From Antedon mediterranea (Eukaryota; Echinodermata; Crinoidea; Comatulida; Antedonidae): a stretch of 64,000 nucleotides of DNA. Every line of letters begins with the position of its first letter. The stretch's first letter is position 1. A model generated the notes under the pieces. That model made no database searches and had not been told where the DNA came from. It saw nothing but the letters and a program-made list of their open reading frames with translations. A program made the position numbers and the translations under genes. The DNA is taken from assembly GCF_964355755.1 (NCBI RefSeq), contig NC_092673.1, forward strand, positions 14,139,001 through 14,203,000, read 5' to 3'. Positions 55,600 to 64,000 of the stretch are shown one piece after another.

Positions 55600-55925
55600 A
55601 AGTCAGCACAAAAATTGATCGGTTCTTTTTAACTCGCTAGGTGCAAGACGGTCATTTCTAGCTTTTCTTTGGCTATTTTTTCCTTTGCTTACCCGATGGT
55701 ATACATTTTTGCTAATTCCCAACATCATTGCATGTCTGTACGTTAGTTTCCCTTTCTTGGCAGCGGAAGCAAGTTCATAGTAAGAACGCCTCTTCTTGTC
55801 ACCCCTTGATTTTTTTGCATCTTCAACAATGTCTTTAATTGCCTCATTGATTGGTGTGGATTTGGCCTCCTCGTAGAGCTTTCGTTTCAGTCCTCTGCGT
55901 TTAAGTTCAGCATGTTTATTATATT
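55600..55925 (-). pseudogene. N-terminal fragment of an invertebrate transposon-linked protein
   Basis: On minus: NKHAELKRRGLKRKLYEEAK, TPINEAIKDIVEDAKKSRGD, KKRRSYYELASAAKKGKLTY, RHAMMLGISK. Basic and helical, open over about 105 codons. The pattern (LYEEA...IN.AI.DIV..AK..RGDK...Y.LASA...G...Y..A..LGIS) is shared by many uncharacterised repeated proteins of cnidarians and lancelets; it looks like a DNA-binding start followed normally by a larger protein, which is not seen here. Confidence 0.6.
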
Positions 55926-56399
55926 AACCTTTCGATATACGGTTGATCGACTGGTGGTAAACTGCCTGCTTTAGGGAGCAGTTTGATTCAGAGGACATGC
56001 CTACTTTCATGGAATTGTCTGACCTTACTCCTGTTTTGTTTCTCTATATAACTTCCCATGAACTTAAATTATTTCCATATAACACAAGAAAAACAGGACA
56101 GGATGGAGTAAATGATATAAATGCTTTCTACGATATCATTGCAAAAATATTTTTATCAAAATACAAATTGAAGCCTTACCATGCACAATAATGGTTGAAA
56201 AGGCTGCTCGGCAGAGCATAAAGTCAGGTGGTTTATGGACCAGGGCTGTGATTAGTTAAAAGTTGAATGAATAGATATGCTTCAACAATATAATTATGTA
56301 AAATTTTATACTAAAAACAGATATAAATAAAATATATATTAACATAAAAATTAATAGTAGTTTATGAGGGGTCGGAGTGGACATTTTTTTGGACGGACA

Positions 56400-57030
56400 G
56401 ATTTCGATTCCCCGGCATTCAGCCAAATTGTCAACAGGCTAATTATAAGAGAAAGCTAACACGACCGAAGCATCCAAGAGATTTAAATTTTGTTATTGAC
56501 CAAGACTACATTCCTGCTGGTTTTATACTGACATCGTTCTTGGTAACCAACGGCACATACTGTGATGGAACTTCTGTCAAACGCAAGGGGTTACCGTTGC
56601 TTCCCGTAGAGCACATTTCACCTATATTTTACTTTCTTCAACACAATGCTGGGGATAACGGTGTAATACACCAACTTCTTGTGTATATGCAGTGAACATG
56701 GGTATATGGTAACGTTTTCACACCAAGAGACTGGTCTGTATATGGCTAAGAAAGGCGCACGAATAACGACCTAGAAGGCTGGCACAGCAGACTGAATCGT
56801 AAAGGACGACACTGTAAGTACTCTACAGTATCATTGTGATGATTTGATAATCAATGTATTCGTTATAATAGTTATTCTTTGGTTATGTAAATATAGCGAC
56901 AAGCTTATGATAATGCTTATAATTTAATGTGTTTTTTAGCGAAATTACCCTTTTACCTTGATCTCCTGTTCGACGAAATCAGAAATTTTTATATTGCCAT
57001 GGAGCTAGTAAATCGAGAAGATTAGTACAA
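56400..57030 (+). pseudogene. Second MULE-type transposase remnant, internally deleted
   Basis: 56460-56570 reads KHPRDLNFVIDQDYIPAGFI, the MULE N-terminal block, then jumps past the catalytic DGTF region to LLPVEHISPIFYFLQHNAG, then FTPRDWSVYG, a stop, and RRTNNDLEGWHSRLNRKGR (third acidic residue E in EGWH). A donor at about 56816 and acceptor at 56938 lead to KLPFYLDLLFDEI. The order of blocks fits a MULE family with RTNND-x-EGWH, different from the 27.7-kb copy. The first and second catalytic Asp regions are deleted. Confidence 0.78.
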
Positions 57031-59693
57031 AGACTGAGAATGATTGGGCAATGTTCGGCCTATTCTGGAGTACGCCGATGTAGAGTTCAGCATGGGATAC
57101 CCTCATCTCAGACTCAGAATTTGAGGTCTTAGGGGGTTAATATTGAAATTTAAATTTAAATTTTTACCGATCTGGGAGTATGATTCTTTATACGGAGCAT
57201 GTTTTTTGTTTCTCCGACATACTGTTACCACAAATATTACAGTATGAGAATTAATTGTCTAACCAAAAACTTATATATATATTTCAAAATTGCAAAAGCC
57301 TTTATTCTTTGACATACACATCGAGAACCTCTTGCTCATTATTCCAAATTCCAAACTTGATGACATCTTCCAATATTTTCTCCTTAAAATAAAGTTTGTT
57401 CCCTTCTCTTGTCTCCAAAAGCTTTCTGGATTCTTCTAATTCCTGTTTCAGGGCATTCAGAAGTTGTTTTTTCCCCTTCTTTAATTCTGGATTTGCCTCC
57501 TACTTTTCTCAAGGACAAGAAAGACAAATCCTAGAGAAGTTTCTAAGCACAGAGTAAGTCCATCCAGTCCTTATTCTATAAGAAAGCAAAATCTCGCAGA
57601 AGGTACAAGGAATGGTTTAATCTTCTCTTTGCCATATCCATGCAAGTTTATCGAACCGGTAGTAAGGATGTCACTCGTCATAAACACTTTTTCCGCCGGA
57701 AGTGTGAACAGGTTAAAAGGTGACGAGAAGAGACTTAGTTTAAGAAAACAAGGAGATGCTCTTCATGTTTTTTTTTAACTGAGAAAATTGGATACGCTAA
57801 AGAATAGCATTAATGAGGTGAATGTCCAAAGACAAGAAATCGCCCGTCTAGAAAATGAGAAATTTCAATTAAAAGAGAGATTAGGTGCTGGTCCAACCAT
57901 CAGTACTAAAGATGGGAGTAAAATAAGGAGTACGGTAAAAGAAACGGGGTGGTAGAAGCCAATATGGCCTGCAATTCGATTTGTAGTGAAAACCTAAATG
58001 CCATGTGCATTAAGTGGGCCTTTGCCATCGCTCCACACAACAGCAAATTGCATCCGAGATGAATGAAGTGGCTAAGCAATATATGAGGAGTGAATTAGTG
58101 CTGATAGAAGTACAATGAAAATACATACAAACTTGGAGTAGAAGAAACTGCAGGGGTGAGGTACAACAATACGATGATTGTATTCAAGGCATGTCATATG
58201 AAATCGACCATTGTACAACCAATAGCACTATTGATCGTGGACTAGAAAAAGCCACTGGCAACACACTCAATACATTCAGATGTGCAATGCATCCACTGGA
58301 TATGTCGTAGGCCACACACAAAGAACAAAAGAATGAACCTCGCACTCTGTTCTGTATTTACGTTGTAAGACATTTATTAAAACTGGACCGTAAATCGAAT
58401 CATTAAACAGACTAAACACACAAACACAAACCCCTGTAATACCAATCAGAGAAAAAATAACATTATTATTATTATAAGTTATCTATCTCCATCAGTTTAC
58501 ATCATTATAGCATTTAGCCAATAACACATCTTTAACTCAGGAAATTATATCAATACCTGCAATGCCCTCCTGTAACACTAACACAGCTTAGTATAGTTAC
58601 AATTAAAAACGAGTTGCTCTCAAATCAGCTCGATTTACTGCAGTCAGCAATTGTCAGTAACACCAACCATCTAAAATAATCAATTACAACTACTAATATA
58701 ACTACTGTACTTATATGCAACAACATAATCAGAAACTTAACGCTACCGATATCGTACATGGGCGCCGCCATCTTTGTTGTTTACATTATAGGAATACATG
58801 CTAGAGGGCGCTCGACGAACTCAAAAACTCAATGTAAACGATCGGTAACTGATCAACTCTCAACAGTTCTTAACTTATCAAAATGATTAAACAATCTACA
58901 AGGTGAAATATAATTTCAACTTCATAAAAGAGTATTGTATACAGTACATAACAACATGGCAAACAAGGCCATAGAAACCGTTACTGCTATTATTCTAGCT
59001 CATTTATATACAATACAAAGTCTTTGATTGTTACATATGATGATAATCAAATTCACACGACCATGCAGACAAATATTCAAAATCACTATAAACTACTTGA
59101 GGAAACATAGCATACTAGACTTACAATTAAAGTGGTTTTCTTCGCAAAAAATTAACAAACTAACAATCTTTAAACTCTTCTTAAACACGGCTTATCCTCC
59201 TCGAGCTTTTATCTCAACTCTCACGAGGTACAACCTTATAACAACGACGCTATCTAAATATTAATGCGCATACGTACAAAATCACCAAGGCAAACATTCT
59301 ATAATAATAAAGTAGTTCCAATCAAAATAATTATTTAAGTGTAAAATATGAATAAATTGAATAGAATCATTCTCAATAAAAGTAACAAATAATAGTAATA
59401 TAATTCCAGTCTCCGACAGATACAATTCGTCAGGCCCTGCTTCGTGCAGTTGATAAGCTGTTTCATTGTGATACAACAGGCCTTCCACATGATCTACCGC
59501 AATTTCTGAGGAAAAGGGGTTTTGGATGTGGAGAAAACTCTTTAATCCAAGGTGGGTTGGAAACATATTTTTTTGTAAATGCTGCCCTTATGTATTTATT
59601 CTGGGTCTAAGACTAATGTATTCATAACAATTATTGGCTTTCATTAATTTTATATTCTTAGCTTGATCACTAAACATTTACCAAAAATGGAAA

Positions 59694-59732
<39 letters not shown>

Positions 59733-60120
59733 CTACATGGTGGACCAGAACGATGTAATGTATGAAGATGTCCATCAGAAACTCAGTAAGGTAGAGTAAA
59801 AAACAATTTACTGTAATAATGAAATATTAAAGCATTCCAGGACAAGTTTGCTCGACTTTAATCCAACCATTAGACTAAAAACAATCAACGAAGCCAAAAT
59901 AATTTACAAATTATTTCGGAATATGAACTATATTTAATTAAATCCTATTGACTGCAAGCAACAAAGAGCCGTTGAATTTTTCAAAGGTCAGGAGTCTTTT
60001 TAAGGTCAATTGGACCGAGGAAAATGTTTCTCTAAAAGACAAGGAAGAAGAAACCATATTTTGTGTGGAGGTAAGTGCCTGTAATTTGATAATTATTACT
60101 GTGATATTGCGGTAGTATTT
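57031..60120. other. Mostly non-coding; weak coding traces near 57300-57950
   Basis: On minus, 57500-57300 is open with ELKKGKKQLLNALKQELEES and LETREGNKLYFKEKI, coiled-coil-like. On plus, 57785-57950 reads RKLDTLKNSINEVNVQRQEI, also coiled-coil-like. Neither could be assigned. 58330-59690 shows nothing. A small exon-like piece (59990-60072, donor gtggaggtaagtg) is unassigned. Confidence 0.4.
59694..59729. repeat. ATT trinucleotide microsatellite
   Basis: About twelve uninterrupted ATT units. Confidence 0.9.
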
Positions 60121-60158
60121 AATTATACGCCGTGGTTAGGATTCCGGCACCGGAACCC

Positions 60159-60807
60159 AACTGCCCAGCGTTAGGGAATCCGACACGCTATTGCGCATGC
60201 CCAATTCTTTGACTATACAGCGATGGATCATTTCATAGCTGCGCCACACGGCAAACTAGCCTAGATGCCTACTAATACGGGATCCACTAATCTAGGCTAG
60301 GGCTACCAGTTAGACGTGACCAGTGGGACTATTTATTTTGTAATTAAAAAGTGGTTGCTTCATTCATATATAAACTTCATATCATTATGAATTATATAAT
60401 TACATGACTAGTTTTATGATTTTTCATAACGCATTATACTGTACATAACAACATGCAATCACAAGTTGATTTGTTGACGGCAACCACCGCGTGGATGTGA
60501 AAAAACTGAGAAGTCAGGGTCGCAACGCTAAAAACAGCATTACGATTCTTAGATAGATACTTATACTTATTAATATCATTATAATTATTTTAACGCGTGG
60601 CGTAGTCGTATTTTATTTATTAATTCATGTATGGCATAGGCCAAGTTTCATCCATCGCTCTCTCGCTCGCGCAACGACTATAAATCCCTATAACACTCCG
60701 ACTCGGTGGTGTGGTGTGTGTGGCACTATTTAGTGCAAGCATACTTCACTTCCCAGAGCTCTGGGCATGCGCAATAGCGTGTCGGGATTCCCTAACGGTG
60801 GGCAGTT
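60159..60807. mobile_element. 649-bp MITE-like element with ~45-bp TIRs
   Basis: 60159-60203 and 60762-60807 are inverted copies (ttagggaatcc, gacacgctattgcgcatgcc). Outside both lies a perfect 27-bp direct repeat (60127-60153 and 60810-60836), far longer than a normal target duplication. The interior is AT-rich with CTAG words and no ORF. Confidence 0.75.
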
Positions 60808-61081
60808 TAACGCCGTGGTTAGGATTCCGGCACCGGTAATAAATGAAACCTACTGTGTTTAAAATTATGTATGGATAAACAAGTATTGTACAGTGTTGCA
60901 ATATTATTTACATAAGTTGAATTGATTGCATATTTTTTACGTGTAAGTGTGAAATAATGTTCTGAATTGAATTTTTGTTTATGTACAGAATGATTTTTTA
61001 ACAATGTGTTAAAGATATAATTGAACAGTTTTTTAAAAAAATGTTTTGTTGAATATGCCGTCACTATAGAGTTGTTCACTG

Positions 61082-61470
61082 TGGCCCTGTTTCTGCTGCC
61101 AATCCCAAATATACCGTATAAATATACCATATATGAAATTCGTGCACCGTTTCCGCTGCACATACTTTGTGGGTGGGCTGTAAAAAAGTTGGCTTTCATT
61201 ACCCAAAATGCATTTTGTGAGACGGACGTATGGATTGACCTAGAGTCTCGTGTAGTGAGGTTTATACCCGACAAAAACAAAACAATGATGGTTTCTCAAC
61301 GTTGTCGTAGCATTGCTTTCTATCTTAAATCTAATGAGCAGAAGTAGCAACGAATTTACACCGCGTCACGCTCTGTTATTTTTGACCTCGGGTCACATAC
61401 GGTATATTTTGAGTGCAGCAGAAACGGGGTACGAAATATACGGTATATTTTTGGCAGCAGAAACGGGGCC
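61082..61470. mobile_element. 389-bp MITE with double-box TIRs
   Basis: Ends ggccctgtttctgctgccaa and ttggcagcagaaacggggcc. Each end carries an AATATACCGTAT box and a second, inner GTTTC(C/T)GCTGCA box, so the TIR motif is repeated twice per end. No coding content and no clear target duplication. Confidence 0.78.
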
Positions 61471-62020
61471 TTTGACCAAAAATTAGATTGTAAAAAATGC
61501 ATTTGTACCTGAAAATTGTTTGTTTGCGGCAACTGAATATGATTGTATTAATCTTCATTGTTTATGTTTTTTGGGGACAATAAATCCTTCAATAAATTTT
61601 TTACTGTATTATTTTTGTTTAAAACTACAGTAACTTGATTGAATTTGTTTCAGGTTTGGAAAAATGATATTGCCAAACTTTTGGAAAGCATAGGACAATG
61701 TCAACACAGGAATCGAGGCAACTGTTTATTGACTAATCGGAACAATGTAATTACAGTATTGTGTTATTGCCATTTCATTTGGACTTCTGCAACATTAGCA
61801 CAAGGCACCTGTGACGTGTGTTGTATTTGTTGTGTTTTACTGTAATCAGCCAATATTTATAGTTATTCAATCATGTTAGTTGGCAAACATATTACAAACT
61901 GGTTATTAGTATATTTTTTATACTTAACTTCCTGATGATTTGATAACACCTGATTAAATGTTATTTTATGTTTTTATAGAAATTAAAGATTACTACCAAC
62001 TACTACCTTGAATTTGGTTG
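61471..62020. other. No clear gene
   Basis: An acceptor-like tttgtttcag at about 61652 is followed by a short open stretch (VWKNDIAKLLESIGQCQHRN). Unassigned. Confidence 0.35.
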
Positions 62021-62024
62021 ATTA

Positions 62025-62255
62025 ATATTTCAACGTTAAATCTATGTTGAAATTTACGTTGATGCAAATTTTCATTTCAACTTAATTATTACGTTGTTTC
62101 AACGTTAATAATTTCAACATTGAATCAACATTGATAATTTCAACGTAGACATTTTTACGTTGTTTCAACATTGATAATCTATGTTGAATCAACGTTGACA
62201 TTTTTGTTGAGGCAAACTTTCATTTTCAACCATTTTTTCAACGTTATTTCAACTT
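62025..62255. repeat. Degenerate repeat of CAACGTTGA-type palindromic words
   Basis: At least ten TTCAACGTT/AACGTTGAT/ATGTTGAA words at intervals of roughly 12-25 bases, both orientations mixed because the core is palindromic. The same type of sequence is dispersed in many fish and invertebrate genomes. Confidence 0.8.
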
Positions 62256-63610
62256 TACTAGGGGCCTAGCCTACTACTAAGCCTAGAAATAGGCCGGCCT
62301 AGGCTATACTAGTTTTTATTGATTGTGATCCTTTTTAGGCAAACGTACCTTTTCGCTCTCAAAATTGGCTACAACATCATTAAGTGCCATCGACTCTTAA
62401 GATTTCTTTTATGCTTGACATACTGACGTACTTATTTTAACCGCTACACATCTCTCTGTGAATGCTCTGTTTTTTTATATATACAATAATTTATTATGCG
62501 AGACACAGGCGCGGCTAGGAGGAGGCCATTGCAATTAGGTGACTACTTCTTCGCATGCAGCTAAAGTAAAACGACGTCACGTTAAAGCGGGTCATCCGTC
62601 AATGTGAGTTGTTGCTGCTAGAGTATAGAGTTTGACTGCATGACGATTGGTGTGTACTGCATGATAAATGTGAACTGAAGGCAGAGGAGGCTTTCCATAG
62701 CTACTGTAGCTTTTTAGGGTGCGTGGTGTATAAGACGCACACAAAATTTGCGTGTCTTGTACATATACAGTACAGTAAAATTATAGTAATCAAACATAGG
62801 CCTAGATAAGATAAAGGGGCTAGACCAGAACTACGCCTAGGCTAGCATAAACACAAACATAGCAAAACATGTAAACTCAATCAAAGGGGTACAGATATTT
62901 ACCGTACAGTTGAATGTCCCTGATATGGACAACTACATAGCGTATTCATATTATGTTTAATAGCTTCTATGTGAATGTTTTGTACTGCAAATTACTAGTT
63001 TAGCCAACATCAACATGCCTTCCTGGGCGCAGCCATATGAATTTTCCCTTGACAACTTTTTCCAAATAGAGGGCTACAAACACAAAATTTTAAAATTGTT
63101 TATGTTTCTTGTAATTATTATTGTATACAGTACCTTTTTCAGTTCCTAAAAAATAAAATTTTCATCCATTTCATTGCAAAAAAAATTTTTTTTTAAAGAA
63201 TTCGAAAAAAAAGCCCCGTTGTTTACTCTAATGCCAATTAACAAATGCATTAAAAAAGTTGCTATGCTCCAATCGATATGCACGCAGCCGCGTAAAAACG
63301 AAACATTGACGTTTGGATTTGCCGGTGACCGGAACAGGTGTGAAAGACCCTTTAATGTTGTTAATTAATAGTGATTTTATTTTTGGTATGCAGCTATTTA
63401 CAAAGATAAGTGACTTCGCGGTGAATATGGAAATCGTAAAGGCTTACATCAAACCAGACTCGGTGGGTGTAGCTGAAGTAACTGCGGTGGTGAAGGAGGC
63501 TGACAGGCTAACTAGTACTGAGTCAAGTACAATTTAAGTAAGTGTGAAATTACGTAATTTATTTTATATATGATACCTTGAACATTTGTTTTTGTTACTT
63601 TTGGTAAGTT
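62256..63610. other. Intergenic; no recognised gene
   Basis: CTAG patches at 62265-62310 and 62800-62850. A short exon-like frame at about 63391-63535, after an acceptor-like ggtatgcag, reads LFTKISDFAVNMEIVKAYIK to a stop; unassigned. Confidence 0.4.
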
Positions 63611-63614
63611 GTCT

Positions 63615-63720
63615 TGATGCATCTTTTAATGTTCCAAATTGTCGGGAATACGAAAAAGCTCGATTAGATCGAATACCCTTTCATTTCTTTCCAAATGATA
63701 AGGCGTTGGTCAGAAGTTGA
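63615..63720 (+). pseudogene. Possible THAP-type zinc finger fragment
   Basis: Reads FNVPNCREYEK and DRIPFHFFPNDKALVRS followed by a stop. VPNC...IPFH.FP.D..L resembles the start of a THAP domain (C2CH DNA-binding module frequent in P-element-type transposases). The first Cys and the following W are not in frame. Low confidence. Confidence 0.35.
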
Positions 63721-63779
63721 CCCAAAACACCACCAGTGAGAAAAAGTCCAATGTACGGATTTCTGGTCTTATTATATCC

Positions 63780-63950
63780 CATACGAGCTGGTTTACTCTA
63801 AGCTACAAACAGTACAAACTGGTTTGGTAAAAGGGGCAACTTGCGTGGCTTATTTGGTCAATGAAATCGCAAGACATAAAGATAGTACCAAGATCATTGA
63901 TACTCAGAAGCTCCTTTACATTGGCATGATGCTTTATCATCTCATGTGAT
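63780..63950 (+). pseudogene. Short helical coding remnant, gag-like
   Basis: Reads LVYSKLQTVQTGLVKGATCV, AYLVNEIARHKDSTKIIDTQ, KLLYIGMMLYHLM. The pattern L...Q..LVKG...V..L......K...L....D...L.G resembles gag-like proteins linked to retroelements in invertebrates. A guess from pattern only. Confidence 0.35.
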
Positions 63951-64000
63951 ACCTTTTGTGTAAGATCTATATATAATTATTTGTTTTCTAATTTTTACGT

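Noticed and set aside
60819-61280. 153-codon minus-strand open frame
   Set aside because: It runs across a direct repeat and into a MITE and has no recognisable domain.

Overview
This is a low-GC eukaryotic window, most likely from a marine invertebrate animal. GT-AG introns interrupt many of the coding pieces, there are no operons, and the repeat and transposon families (MULE, Helitron-like, copia, gypsy, several non-LTR lineages, DDE-integrase elements) are those common in invertebrate genomes. Tracts built on CTAG/TAGGCCTAG recall echinoderm genomes, but that is an impression, not proof. I found no confident single-copy host gene. Almost everything readable is mobile or probably mobile DNA, most of it broken, often with one element inserted in another.

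Layout. 1-640 is the 3' end of a Ty3/gypsy element (pol tail, polypurine tract, 94-bp LTR). 1.0-3.6 kb holds a decayed minus-strand gene of a FEN1/XPG-like nuclease family between inverted arrays of a roughly 155-bp repeat. 4453-16536 is a complete 12.08-kb DNA transposon with about 327-bp terminal inverted repeats and a 6-bp target duplication (CAAATC). It carries a spliced DDE integrase on plus and a three-exon gene plus a HECT-like segment on minus, and has itself been invaded by two non-LTR fragments and a tRNA-like repeat. 18.7-22.2 kb is a string of minus-strand coding remnants, including an OTU protease domain. 26.1-27.6 kb is a TIR/TSD-bounded element. 27.7-31.5 kb is a multi-exon MULE transposase gene ending in a PHD finger. 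32.7-34.8 kb is a divergent pair: a second nuclease-like gene and a spliced gene of a transposon-borne family. 35.6-37.1 kb is a convergent pair (P2X7-type intracellular domain gene and a partner). 37.3-38.2 kb holds a Helitron-like fragment and an RPA-like OB-fold gene.

40.0-42.0 kb is an internally deleted gypsy element with its LTR; 42.2-43.1 kb a SAM/HECT-like remnant. A copia element (43.2-44.5 kb, resuming at 51.8 kb) is split by a 7.3-kb foldback-like element (44515-51821). That element has arms of about 2.4 kb made of tandem subrepeats, a third nuclease-family remnant at its centre, and a CR1/Jockey-type LINE with a 7-bp target duplication in its left arm. 53-64 kb holds scattered LINE, gag-like, MULE and MITE pieces and a repeat of CAACGTTGA-type motifs.

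The most interesting theme is the FEN1/XPG-like family. It appears three times, twice inside long inverted-repeat structures built of tandem subrepeats and once in a divergent pair. This suggests, as a hypothesis, that the genes belong to a foldback-type mobile system. The second is the two-gene 12-kb transposon, whose boundaries are defined by the sequence itself.
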